A DNA stretch of 64,000 nucleotides, taken from NCBI GenBank assembly GCA_964019135.1, contig OZ025258.1, positions 6,901,961 through 6,965,960 of the forward strand, given 5' to 3'. Numbering within the stretch: position 1 is the stretch's first letter; each line of letters opens with the position of its first letter. The position numbers and the translations under genes were made by a program. The notes beneath the pieces were generated by a model. The model was given only the letters and a program-made list of their open reading frames with translations, searched no databases and was not told where the DNA came from. Shown here in pieces: positions 1 through 10,957 of this stretch. This stretch comes from Arenicola marina. Lineage: Eukaryota; Annelida; Polychaeta; Arenicolidae.

Positions 1-402
1 AGTGTATAAATAAAATCATCATGAGGATGATTTGTTACACGCATGTTCATTTTCTCAAACAAATGAAGCATGAAGTATGTGCCCACATACAATGAGCAAA
101 TATTGCGCCGTTAAAATACCATGCGCATCTGACGCCATTTGTATACAGGTAATATTATACAGAGACGTGAAATACAATATATAGGAAGTAGTGATTAAGA
201 CGTGTTTCTCTCAATATCCGTGACATTTCACTTTAGTAGCCCAGTTCGCAGCAGTTCCAGAGGCTACACGGTGCATTATACCATAACGCGATATCGACGA
301 CAATCTAACCTAGGGGAGAGACCATGAAGCTTTTAGAAGAAACATACAAGTCATATTAAAATGTTGATTGAAGAAAAAACCAACATCGTTATGTTCTACT
401 GA

Positions 403-522
403 CTGAGAAACGAAAGAAAATATAGAGGAAAAAGAAGAAGAGAGCAAGAAAGAGAGTAGAAGAGGAAGAAAAAAGAGCCATAGAGGAGGAAGCAGAAGAG
501 AAGTGATAAGAGGAGGAAGCCG
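403..522 (-). other. Polypyrimidine tract (gene strand) ending in an acceptor-like CAG
   Basis: About 115 bases are almost pure A/G on the plus strand, so pyrimidine-rich on the gene A strand, just downstream of the donor at 530. The tract ends TTTCTCAG at 410-403, an excellent 3' splice-site sequence. Joining it to the exon at 531 meets an in-frame TAA within a few codons, and the following sequence does not match the expected GNYGL exon. Confidence 0.5.
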
Positions 523-530
523 AGTTTTAC

Positions 531-684
531 CGAGGACACCCAGACGGTAGTTCATGGTGACGACCACCACGCCGTGCTGGGCCAGCGTGAAGCCGCTGTA
601 ACGGACTCCGCTGCCCTCCTCATAGGAGCCGCCGTGGATGAAGAGCATGACGGGATAGTGGACGTTCCCCTTGTGGTGGCCGGG
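531..684 (-). CDS. Gene A exon: esterase-fold oxyanion-hole exon (homologous to gene B exon 4)
   Basis: Minus-strand exon of a cholinesterase/neuroligin superfamily protein, read from 684 to 531. It encodes [16 protein letters not shown] and then [14 protein letters not shown], the strand carrying the HGG oxyanion-hole motif followed by the NYRxG motif. The donor after 531 is GTAAAA. The acceptor is CAG at 687-685, with a weak pyrimidine tract. The exon enters in phase 0 and leaves in phase 1, exactly as gene B exon 4 does (154 versus 148 bp). The next exon, expected to start with the GF..GNYGL region, is not in 1-530 and should lie beyond the left edge. No frameshift or stop is seen, so this may be a live paralogue, but only two exons are visible. 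The 684 boundary is less certain than the donor. Confidence 0.82.
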
Positions 685-794
685 CTGTCTCCGGTGGAAG
701 TAATCATATAGGTCAGTTTGTCAACATATATACTACCAACTACGATAATTAAACTTTTTGCGCAGAAGGACATAAGATCTTTATCCTGCACAAA

Positions 795-862
795 CATTTA
801 CCCAGGTGGGGCTCGAACCACGCATCGACCGTTTGGGCTGACCTTATTATCGCCCACAAAGC
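795..862 (-). repeat. tRNA-like SINE head in gene A intron
   Basis: Minus-strand B-box-like GGTTCGAGCCC lies at 819-809, and an A-box-like segment (TGGGCGATAATAAGG) lies about 30 bases upstream. The spacing suits a pol III tRNA-derived promoter. No complete cloverleaf or SINE body was traced. Confidence 0.4.
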
Positions 863-1086
863 ATGATTTCTATTCAATATATGCTTGAATGATATTATGG
901 CAGAATGACCCAATTTCCTGTCGCTATGGAGCGTCGTTACCCATAGATGCAGTGACTCGTACGTAACTTGCCGATGTTAGAGAACAGGAACAACTGTGGA
1001 ATGCATTGTATACTGTCTCTGCTCACGAGCAGTCTTAAAATAATTATATCTTAATTTAATTGTTGCGTTTTGCTCAAGGGACCTAC

Positions 1087-1233
1087 CACGACAGGCGTGT
1101 AGATGTCCAGCGTGAGGCAGTCTTCATCCTGTAGCTCGGGTACGGTTTGCGAGTAGTATGTGATCTGTGGACACACCTTGGCCTGCTCGGTACAGCCCCG
1201 CTTCCCGGCCCAAGGCTCCGGCGCCACGGGTGG
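1087..1233 (-). CDS. Gene A exon: esterase-fold omega-loop exon (homologous to gene B exon 3)
   Basis: Minus-strand exon read from 1233 to 1087. It starts PPVAPEPWAGKRG and ends LQDEDCLTLDIYTPVV. The EPW motif, the Cys pair (AKVCPQ and EDCLTL) and the EDCLxLxIYxP signature are typical of cholinesterases, neuroligins and carboxylesterases. The acceptor CAG is at 1236-1234 and the donor is GTAGGT from 1086. Length is 147 bp and phase 0/0, identical to gene B exon 3, which supports a tandem paralogue. The Cys-Cys loop is short and has no Trp ten residues before the second Cys, the position of the choline-binding Trp in acetylcholinesterase, so a true cholinesterase is unlikely. The upstream N-terminal exons were not found between 1234 and 31 kb. 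Confidence 0.85.
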
Positions 1234-1239
1234 CTGTGG

Positions 1240-1909
1240 CATTATAGCAACACGTGTTCATCATAAAACGTAATAATTCGTATTTATTACATTAAGTCAA
1301 TCAGACATAAATTACAGTCATTTCTTTACATAGCTTAAAGTCACTTATTTAAATAGATTAATAATATAAGTTACAGTCAATTATTTGAAGCGCTGATGAA
1401 GTTCCAGTTTTCAGGCAGCACTGCTTGAAAGTTTGAGAAGGCTTTACCCAGCAGCTGGGCACCCGTCGTTGGCGGCACAGGGCGCTGAGGAGGCCAGGTG
1501 CTTCCTCTGCCAAACGACGGGCACTCCCGACTTGACAGACCTCAAAGCCAATTGATATATGAGACCATGTGCCTTGCCTTTCTTAGTACAACAGGTGTAG
1601 TGGCCAGTGCTGTAGTCCCCCTAGAGACCCTAATGTGAGGCCAGTGATTAGATACGTGCCTGGAATCGCCGCTTCCCGACAGGTGGCGCAGCGTAAGGTA
1701 CCCCTCGGTAGATGTCCACTGTGTCGGTCAGCGCCCCTAGCGGAAGAAACGGAAACCCAGTGGTTGTTAAGAATGATTATCCCAATGTTGAGTTATGGGC
1801 TGCCAGCCAGTCATGTTTATGCCGGAAGCGTGGTGATTGTCACGTGGCTAGGGTGGTGAAGTGACAGCTATCGGAGGGACCATGCTGGAGGGGAATATGT
1901 ATTAGATAA
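1240..1909. other. Intergenic or 5' intron of gene A; nothing recognised
   Basis: No coding exon, array or transposon signature was recognised here. I looked specifically for the missing N-terminal esterase exon (a GIPxAxPPxGxLRF-type motif) on the minus strand and did not find it. Confidence 0.4.
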
Positions 1910-2000
1910 GGAATGAGTTGCAGGTCCTTATTCGGATCGAAGAACTTCGAGGCGTAGCCAAGAAATTGTGAGATCCCAATAAGGACCTACAACTCATTCC
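1910..2000. repeat. Hairpin with 23-bp arms and nested stem
   Basis: Left arm 1910-1932 and right arm 1978-2000 are inverted copies with one mismatch (core GAATGAGTTG and CAACTCATTC). The 45-base loop holds a second small palindrome, TCGAAG-AA-CTTCGA. Probably a fold-back element remnant. Confidence 0.75.
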
Positions 2001-2075
2001 TTTTCTGGCTTATTTTTATTTTATTTTTATTGTGTCCTCCGAGGAGGCGGCAATGGCATGGTGTACGTGAGCGAG

Positions 2076-2107
2076 GGGTCATTATGGTGACGGAGCTATA
2101 ATGACCC
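2076..2107. repeat. Short inverted repeat
   Basis: GGGTCATTAT at 2076-2085 and ATAATGACCC at 2098-2107 are perfect inverted copies, and GAGC pairs further outside. It lies 75 bp from the larger hairpin and may belong to the same repeat. Confidence 0.6.
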
Positions 2108-2285
2108 GCTCTGAGAAAATGCTCATGGTTCGCAGGTCCTTACCGGCAAAACACGATCCCGAGGAAGCAATAGAAGTATGCATTAAGTTCTAATCAGAAC
2201 ACATTTGATCGTGAATCCATCTTCTATTCAAGACTTTTTCACTGTTTAAATATCTTCCATTTAATAGGACAAAACTCAATACAGT

Positions 2286-2672
2286 TTGGCCGTTGTAACT
2301 TACTCTATAGACAAGTTTCTAGCATACAAAAACAAGGATAGTCCGCTGTTCGAAGCACTCACCAAGATTCAGCAAGGATTCATTGATAGAAAGGTAGGCA
2401 GTCTAAACCAGCTGATTATCCAAGGTAATCAATCGATACAGGCAGATGTCAACAGCATCCCAAAGGCAGTACGTTGGGGGAATTATGTAAGACGAACATC
2501 AAAGAGGAGGAATAGATCACAGAGACTAAGGACAGAAAGGAGAAATTACTTCAGTGAACTCTCTGAGGGTCTGCATGCAAAGACATCTCTGAAGACAAAG
2601 TGGCATAGAGACTTGTGCCTAGCTTGGGAAAAAGAAGCGGCGGAGATATCGCCAAGATCTCACAGAACCTGA
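2286..2672 (+). other. Unrecognised 128-codon ORF beside LINE remnants
   Basis: An open frame with a basic stretch (RRTSKRRNRSQRLRTERRN) and mixed coding-like composition. I do not recognise a family. It lies just upstream of, and on the same strand as, two reverse transcriptase fragments, so a decayed retroelement segment is the most likely reading. No host gene evidence was seen. Confidence 0.3.
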
Positions 2673-2730
2673 AGCCATATGGCTGAGTAAACCAGACCAG
2701 AAACATCCAAATATCTACCCAGACCTACCT

Positions 2731-2890
2731 TTGACGCGGGTGAGACAATTTAAACTTTTAGGTATGCACTTTGATGTAGAACTGGGCAAGATGATTGAAA
2801 AAAATTACAACCTAAAGATTGCGGAATTTGAAAATATATCAAACAAGCTCAGATTACCAACACGGATTCATTATGGGCCGCTAGTGCGAG
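2731..2890 (+). mobile_element. LINE remnant: post-catalytic part of a non-LTR reverse transcriptase
   Basis: The frame reads VRQFKLLGMHFDVELGKM, then NYNLKIAEFENIS. This is the LGxxF..NY..Kxxxxxxxl pattern that follows the catalytic domain in many non-LTR reverse transcriptases. The fragment breaks off near 2890, where a different RT fragment begins in another frame, so the two derive from separate or rearranged insertions. Confidence 0.6.
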
Positions 2891-2899
2891 ACAAATCTT

Positions 2900-3395
2900 C
2901 TCCTAGGTCTGGATGCCTGGACCGATGCCCTCGACCGCGGATTATGCATGAATACTATATATGTGGACTTTGCTAAGGCTTTCGATTCTGTCCACCATGA
3001 ACGGCTAGTAAAAAAATTGGAAGCCTATGGTTTCTCTGACAACGTACTGGGATGGATACAACAGTTTCTCAAGGACAGGCGGCAGCGCGTGCTGGTAAAT
3101 GGCTGTGTAGATCCACATGGACTCCCGTAAACAGTGGCGTACCCTAGCCCCAGTTCTGTGGCTGTGGGACGGGCAAAAATCTGACAGGGCCCTGTCAGAA
3201 CTGGGGCTATGGCGTACCCCAGGCAGCGTGCTGGGCCCTGCGCGTTACGTTATCTATATCAATGACTTGCCTGATGTAGTCGAGACATTTACCAATATGT
3301 TTGCCGATGACACCAAGGTCTATAAAACTGTAGGTTGCACAGAAGATGCAAAACAACTACAGAACGATTTGGACAATCTGACAACATGGCATAGC
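2900..3395 (+). mobile_element. LINE remnant: core non-LTR reverse transcriptase domain, broken
   Basis: From about 2905 the frame reads LDAWTDALDRG, then IYVDFAKAFDSVHHERL and VLGWIQQFLKDRRQRVLVNG, then after a break VLGP, YINDLPD and FADDTKVY. These are the conserved RT motifs, including the catalytic ADD, of CR1/Rex-like non-LTR elements. The frame is broken by a 65-bp insertion at 3145-3209 and a one-base loss just after it. The 3' side runs straight into the 38-bp array at about 3391. It is not functional. Confidence 0.85.
3145..3209. mobile_element. 65-bp TIR element inserted in the LINE RT, with 10-bp target duplication
   Basis: TAGCCCCAGTTCTG at 3145-3158 and CAGAACTGGGGCTA at 3196-3209 are perfect 14-bp terminal inverted repeats. 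The element is flanked by direct copies of TGGCGTACCC (3135-3144 and 3210-3219), a 10-bp target duplication. Inside is a perfect 18-bp palindrome at 3181-3198. A duplication of 9-11 bp is typical of Mutator-like elements, but no transposase link can be shown. Confidence 0.8.
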
Positions 3396-6300
3396 CTCGA
3401 TCTTCCCATTACTACCATTCTTTGTGGCTGAACCTCAATCTTCTCATTACCACCATTTTTTGTGGCCTAGCCTCGATCTTCTTATTACCGCCATTCTTGG
3501 TTTCTTAGCCTCGATCTTCTCATTACCACCATTCTTAGTTTCTTAACCTCGATCTTCCCATTACCACCATTTTTTGTGGCCTAGCCTCGATCTTCTTATT
3601 ACCGCCATTCTTGGTTTCTTAGTCTCGATCTTCTCATTACCACCATTCTTAGTTTCTTAACCTCGATCTTCCCATTACCACCATTTTTTGTGGCCTAGCC
3701 TCGATCTTCTTATTACCGCCATTCTTGGTTTCTTAGCCTCGATCTTCTCATTACCACCATTCTTAGTTTCTTAACCTCGATCTTCCCATTACCACCATTC
3801 TTTGTGGCCTAGCCTCGATCTTCTTATTACCGCCATTCTTGGTTTCTTAGCCTCGATCTTCCCATTACCACCATTCTTTGAGGCCGAGTCTCGATCTTCC
3901 CATTACCACCATTTTTTGTGGCCTAGCCTCGATCTTCCCATTACCACCATTCTTGGTTTCTTAGCCTCGATCTTCTCATTACCACCATTCTTGGTTTCTT
4001 AGCCTCGATCTTCTCATTACCACCATTCTTGGTTTCTTAGCCTCGATCTTCTCATTACCACCATTCTTGATTTCTTAGCCTCGATTCTCTCATTACCACC
4101 ATTCTTTGTGGCCTAGCCTCGATCTTCTCTTTACCACCATTCTTGGTTTCTTAGCCTCGATCTTCTCATTACCACCATTCTTGATTTCTTAGCCTCAATC
4201 TTCTCATTACCACCATTTTTTGTGGCCTAGCCTCGATCTTCTTATTACCGCCATTCTTGGTTTCTTAGCCTCGATCTTCTCATTACCACCATTCTTAGTT
4301 TCTTAACCTCGATCTTCCCATTACCACCATTTTTTGTGGCCTAGCCTCGATCTTCTTATTACCGCCATACTTGGTTTCTTAGCCTCGATCTTCTCATTAC
4401 CACCATTCTTAGTTTCTTAACCTCGATCTTCCCATTACCACCATTTTTTGTGGCCTAGCCTCGATCTTCTTATTACCGCCATTCTTGGTTTCTTAGCCTC
4501 GATCTTCTCATTACCACCATTCTTAGTTTCTTAACCTCGATCTTCCCATTACCACCATTCTTTGTGGCCTAGCCTCGATCTTCTTATTACCGCCATTCTT
4601 GGTTTCTTAGCCTCGATCTTCCCATTACCACCATTCTTTGAGGCCGAGTCTCGATCTTCCCATTACCACCATTTTTTGTGGCCTAGCCTCGATCTTCCCA
4701 TTACCACCATTCTTGGTTTCTTAGCCTCGATCTTCTCATTACCACCATTCTTGGTTTCTTAGCCTCGATCTTCTCATTACCACCATTTTTGGTTTCTTAG
4801 CCTCGATCTTCTCATTACCACCATTCTTGATTTGTTAGCCTCGATTCTCTCATTACCACCATTCTTTGTGGCCTAGCCTCGATCTTCTCTTTACCACCAT
4901 TCTTGGTTTCTTAGCCTCGATCTTCTCATTACCACCATTCTTGATTTCTTAGCCTCGATCTTCTCATTACCACCATTTTTTGTGGCCTAGCCTCGATCTT
5001 CCCATTACCACTATTCTTGGTTTCTTATCTTAGCCTCGATCTTCTCATTACCACCATTCTTAGTTTCTTAGCATCGATCTTCCCATTACCACCATTCTTT
5101 GTGGCCTAGCCTCGATCTTCCCATTACCACCATTCTTGGTTTCTTAGCCTCGATCTTCCCATTACCACCATTCTTTGTGGCCTAGCCTCGATCTTCTTAT
5201 TACCGCCATTCTTAGTTTCTTAGCCTCGATCTTCCCATTACCACCATTCTTTGTGGCCTAGCCTCGATCTTCCCATTACCACCATTCTTGGTTTCTTAGC
5301 CTCGATCTTCCCATTACCACCATTCTTTGTGGCCTAGCCTCGATCTTCTTATTACCGCCATTCTTGGTTTCTTAGCCTCGATCTTCCCATTACCACCATT
5401 CTTTGTGGCCTAGCCTCGATCTTCTTATTACCACCATTCTTGGTTTCTTAGCCTCCATCTTCTCATTACCACCATTCTTGATTTCTTAGCCTCGATCTTC
5501 TCATTACCACCATTTTTTGTGGCCTAGCCTCGATCTTTCCATTACCACCATTCTTGGTTTCTTATCTTAGCCTCGATCTTCTCATTACCACCATTCTTAG
5601 TTTCTTAGCATCGATCTTCCCATTACCACCATTCTTTGTGGCCTAGCCTCGATCTTCCCATTACCACCATTCTTGGTTTCTTAGCCTCGATCTTCCCATT
5701 ACCACCATTCTTTGTGGCCTAGCCTCGATCTTCTTATTATCGTCATTCTTAGTTTCTTAGCCTCGATCTTCCCATTACCACCATTCTTTGTGGCCTAGCC
5801 TCGATCTTCCCATTACCACCATTCTTGGTTTCTTAGCCTCGATCTTCCCATTACCACCATTCTTTGTGGCCTAGCCTCGATCTTCCCATTACCACCATTC
5901 TTGGTTTCTTAGCCTCGATCTTCCCATTACCACCATTCTTTGTGGCCTAGCCTCGATCTTCTTATTACCGCCATTCTTAGTTTCTTAGCCTCGATCTTCC
6001 CATTACCACCATTCTTTGTGGCCTAGCCTCGATCTTCCCATTACCACCATTCTTGGTTTCTTAGCCTCGATCTTCCCATTACCACCATTCTTGATTTCTT
6101 AGCCTCGATCTTCTCATTACCACCATTTTTTGTGGCCTAGCCTCGATCTTCCCATTACCACCATTCTTGGTTTCTTATCTTAGCCTCGATCTTCTCATTA
6201 CCACCATTCTTAGTTTCTTAGCATCGATCTTCCCATTACCACCATTCTTTGTGGCCTAGCCTCGATCTTCCCATTACCACCATTCTTGGTTTCTTAGCCT

Positions 6301-8935
6301 CGATCTTCCCATTACCACCATTCTTTGTGGCCTAGCCTCGATCTTCTTATTACCACCATTCTTAGTTTCTTAGCCTCGATCTTCCCATTACCACCATTCT
6401 TTGTGGCCTAGCCTCGATCTTCCCATTACCACCATTCTTGGTTTCTTAGCCTCGATCTTCCCATTACCACCATTCTTTGTGGCCTAGCCTCGATCTTCTT
6501 ATTACCGCCATTCTTAGTTTCTTAGCCTCGATCTTCCCATTACCACCATTCTTTGTGGCCTAGCCTCGATCTTCCCATTACCACCATTCTTGGTTTCTTA
6601 GCCTCGATCTTCCCATTACCACCATTCTTTGTGGCCTAGCCTCGATCTTCTTATTACCGCCATTCTTAGTTTTTTAGCCTCGATCTTCCCATTACCACCA
6701 TTCTTTGTGGCCTAGCCTCGATCTTCTTATTACCGCCATTCTTAGTTTCTTAGCCTCGATCTTCCCATTACCACCATTCTTTGTGGCCTAGCCTCGATCT
6801 TCTTATTACCGCCATTCTTAGTTTTTTAGCCTCGATCTTCCCATTACCACCATTCTTTGTGGCCTAGCCTCGATCTTCTTATTACCGCCATTCTTAGTTT
6901 CTTAGCCTCGATCTTCCCATTACCACCATTCTTTGTGGCCTAGCCTCGATCTTCCCATTACCACCATTCTTGGTTTCTTAGCCTCGATCTTCCCATTACC
7001 ACCATTCTTTGTGGCCTAGCCTCGATCTTCTTATTACCGCCATTCTTAGTTTCTTAGCCTCGATCTTCCCATTACCACCATTCTTTGTGGCCTAGCCTCG
7101 ATCTTCCCATTACCACCATTCTTGGTTTCTTAGCCTCGATCTTCCCATTACCACCATTCTTTGTGGCCTAGCCTCGATCTTCTTATTACCGCCATTCTTA
7201 GTTTCTTAGCCTCGATCTTCTCATTACCACCATTCTTAGTTTCTTAACCTCGATCTTCCCATTACCACCATTCTTGGTTTCTTAGCCTCGATCTTCCCAT
7301 TACCACCATTTTTTGTGGCCTAGCCTCGATCTTCCCATTACCACCATTCTTGGTTTCTTAGCCTCGATCTTCTTATTATCACCATTCTTGGTTTCTTAGC
7401 CTCGATCTTCTCATTACCACCATTCTTTGTGGCCTAGTCTCGATCTTCCCATTACCACTATTCCCTGTGGCCTAGTCTCGATCTTCTCATTACCACCATT
7501 CTTGGTTTCTTAGCCTCGATCTTCTCATTACCACCATTCTTGGTTTCTTAGCCTCGATCTTCTCATTACCACCATTCTTTGTGGCCTAGTCTCGATCTTC
7601 TCATTACCACCATTCTTGGTTTCTTAGCCTCGATCTTCTCATTACCACAATTCTTGGTTTCTTAGCCTCGATCTTCTCATTACCACCATTCTTGGTTTCT
7701 TAGCCTCGATCTTCCCATTACCACCATTCTTTGAGGCCGAGTCTCGATCTTCCCATTACCACCATTCTTGGTTTCTTAGCCTCGATCTTCCCATTACCAC
7801 CATTCTTGGTTTCTTAGCCTCGATATTCCCATTACCACCATTCTTTGAGGCCGAGTCTCGATCTTCCCATTACCACCATTTTTTGTGGCCTAGCCTCGAT
7901 CTTCCCATTACCACCATTCATGGTTTCTTAGCCTCGATCTTCTCATTACCACCATTCTTAGTTTCTTAGCATCGATCTTCCCATTACCACCATTCTTTGT
8001 GGCCTAGTCTCGATCTTCCCATTACCACTATTCCCTGTGGCCGATTCTCGATCTTCTCATTACCACCATTTTTTGTGGCCTAGCCTCGATCTTCCCATTA
8101 CCACCATTTTTTATGGCCTAGTCTCGATCTTCCCATTACCACCATTCTTAGTTTCTTAGCATCGATCTTCCCATTACCACCATTCTTTGTGGCCTAGCCT
8201 CGATCTTCCCATTACCACCATTCTTGGTTTCTTAGCCTCGATCTTCTCATTACCACCATTCTTAGTTTCTTAGCATCGATCTTCCCATTACCACCATTTT
8301 TTGTGGCCTAGCCTCGATCTTCCCATTACAACCATTCTTGGTTTCTTAGCCTCGATCTTCCCATTACCACCATTCTTGGTTTCCTAGCCTCGATCTTCTC
8401 ATTACCACCATTTTTTGTGGCCTAGCCGCGATCTTCCCATTACCACCATTCTTGGTTTCTTAGCCTCGATCTTCCCATTACCACCATTCTTGGTTTCTTA
8501 GCCTCGATCTTCTCATTACCACCATTCTTTGAGGCCGAGTCTCGATCTTCCCATTACCACCATTCTTGATTTCTTACCCTCGATCTTCCCATTACCACCA
8601 TTCTTGGTTTCTTAGCCTCGATCTTCTCATTACCACCATTTTTTGTGGCCTAGCCTCGATCTTCCTATTACCACCATTCTTGGTTTCTTAGTCTCGATCT
8701 TCTCATTACCGCCAATTTTTGTGGCCTAACCTCGATCTTCCCATTACCACCATTCTTGGTTTCTTAGCCTCGATCTTCTCATTACCACCATTCTTAGTTT
8801 CTTAGCCTCGATCTTCCCATTACCACCATTCTTTGAGGCCGAGTCTCGATCTTTTCATTACCAACATTCTTGGTTTCTTAGCCTCGGGCTTCCCATTACC
8901 ACCATTCTTGGTTTCTTACCCTCGGTCATTTGTCC
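3391..8935. repeat. 38-bp minisatellite, about 146 copies
   Basis: The unit starts CCTCGATCTTCYCATTACCA and ends either TTTGTGGCCTAG or TTGGTTTCTTAG; both versions are 38 bp. The two unit types alternate or cluster. A 20-unit (760-bp) segment is repeated, for example the stretches starting 3802 and 4562. A 6-bp insertion variant (TTCTTATCTTAG) recurs near 5024, 5561 and 6174, marking further higher-order duplications. Short open frames in it are by-products. Confidence 0.95.
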
Positions 8936-9295
8936 CGCATGGCTTTAAACTTGCCAGTGTCAAACACGAAGCCACCACTCACGTTCTGCTCTTAAACGAC
9001 CGTAGTGAACCATGTTCCCGACCTTCATATCCTTATTCAGTACTCCCGCTGTTATTGTACATGACATTCTATTAGCAATTTTTTTGTTACGAAAATTTTT
9101 TTTCTACAACGTCGAAGAGTTCAAGTTGTCTTAGCTATTGAAAACTCTATGGTTACTTTGCTCATTGGATAACCAATTAGCGTAACGAGTTCGCCGAACC
9201 GGCAGTAATCTAAGCCGACTCCGCCGCAAGTGTATGGTGTTAGGGCCGAGCACCACCCCCACCCCCACCTCTATACCCCTCTAACGTCCCTGCTA
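8936..9295. other. Unique spacer after the 38-bp array
   Basis: No gene, RNA or transposon signature recognised. Confidence 0.4.
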
Positions 9296-9424
9296 CCTGT
9301 TTGGCCAGTCCAACGGCCGGTGTATGATTCGAATCCCACCTGTCTTGTTTGTGCCTTCTTTGCAAAGTAGTAGGGGGTTACTCTCGGTCATATGGCCCCT
9401 CTCTACCTTGATTCACCGTTATGA
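9296..9424 (+). repeat. SINE remnant with B box, interrupted by a MITE
   Basis: It contains a B-box-like GATTCGAATCCC, and a body with GCAAAGTAGTAGGGGGTTAC then TGGCCCCTCTCTACC. The matching segments in the intact SINE at 58709-58960 are GCAAAGAGTAGGGGGTTACC and GTGGCTCCCCTTCCTTCC. The 3' end is cut where the MITE starts at 9425. Confidence 0.6.
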
Positions 9425-9772
9425 GGGTAAGTAAGTGACATCACGGACAGCGCGCGCTCACCTCCAGCGAATTCGGTTTTGGGTACATGACGCTTCACCG
9501 CCCCATATACAAAGCATAGGGAGCTCTTTGTAATGGTGTGAAACGCACAGAAAACCAGCGTCTTGCGATTTAAAACTAGTACGAGTATGAAGGTACACCC
9601 CCAAACATTTATTCCATATGGTTTTCAAATCTAACATTGCATTCATATCTCAAACATCAGTGAGTCTGGTTTGAGGCCCATAGTAAAGTATAGGGACCCG
9701 CTGACGCGTTGTACCCAGAACGGTTGTTTCTAGAGGTGAGCGCGCGCTGTCTGTGACGTCACTTACAGACCC
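9425..9772 (-). mobile_element. MITE copy 1 (about 348 bp, TIR, TA-type target)
   Basis: Reverse-oriented copy of the element at 48802-49126; the two align over their whole length. The right end (minus-strand start) is GGGTCTGTAAGTGACGTCAC and is followed by TA. The left end is a decayed inverted copy containing GTAAGTGACATCACGGACAG. Both copies share a short internal open segment beginning MNAMLDLKTIWNK here. It is non-autonomous, and the TA duplication suggests Tc1/mariner-type integration. Confidence 0.85.
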
Positions 9773-10957
9773 TATTGTCGCGATATAACCTACATAGGTT
9801 AAAGTACCTTACTTAAACCACCCACCTCAGTCTATCTGACAGTCGTACATGATATACACTCATACACTCACGCTGGTCGTCTACACATTCGGTAGAATGT
9901 TTTGCATCATTATGCCATGATCCCTCTGTCAGACGGCGACACAACAGAGGTACATCAATGGGATTCCTCGCCATGGACCATGTCGATTGCATTGTCTACT
10001 CACCTGGGCCAATATTGTAGTCCTCCAGACGCCTCTCCCCCACCACCACCCCGGACGTGGTGTGGGTGGTGGTCTGTCGCAACAACAGGCCACCGGAATG
10101 CTGAGTCAGCAATACCATCATGGCTACAAATGTCTTCATGGTTGACACAAACCTGCCCGATAAGTCCATGTGTATATGGAGGTGTATGTGTCCGTATGGA
10201 CGTCCCACGCGACAATGAAGGAGTGTCTGACTCAACGGGTGACTATCTTAAAGCCGATGCCTGTAGCTCGTTATTTAGCGTCATATATCGCGGTGTATCC
10301 CTTTGCCTATGCCGGGGCAAGAACTTGGATTTCTTTCTTGTTTGGAATATATATAGCCACGATCTTTCGCAGCTTGTCTCTGTGGTTATTTAGTTAGGCC
10401 TTTATCGCCAGCATCGATCGTCTTTTTCTCTGAGTAGCTTGCACGCACATTGAAGTATCTAACGCCGTCCAGAATAATAAATAAGATAATCGTTGCCATA
10501 GGGCGTAATGTGCATCAAAAAGTTTCCGAGCCACAAGATTTTAAATCCATCCAGATGACTCTTCATGAATTCCGCTGAAGTTCATGCCTCATACAGCGGC
10601 TAGCCTCCCCGAGGCAACGCCGCGCTTGGAAACTCTGCCCGTTGTTTCACCACTGAATTACCTGATTGGCAGAAAATCCTTTGATGGTGACGGTTTGATC
10701 AATACAACAGTGCTAAAACGGTCGCCATGTTTCGCAAAAATTGGGAAACATCACTCGCCCACAGGCATCGACCCTGTAGGACATATCCGGGTCTATGGTG
10801 GTAAAAATATAGAGCGGCGCGGCGGGTATCAGTGCATTGTTTGCGGTTCCACGGAGGAAGAGGAGAGACTGAGTCAAGTCATTGCCTCCGCGGCTAAGCC
10901 ATCAATCGACATCCCGTCCAAGGCGGTGGCGGTGTGCTCCTCACCCACCGGGCGGGC
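9773..10957. other. Intergenic; nothing supported
   Basis: Several overlapping open frames on both strands, none with a recognisable family, codon bias or splice context. No repeat was recognised. Confidence 0.4.

Noticed and set aside
3391..8935. CRISPR array
   Set aside because: The repeats are contiguous with no unique spacers, and the genome is animal; the same applies to the other arrays.
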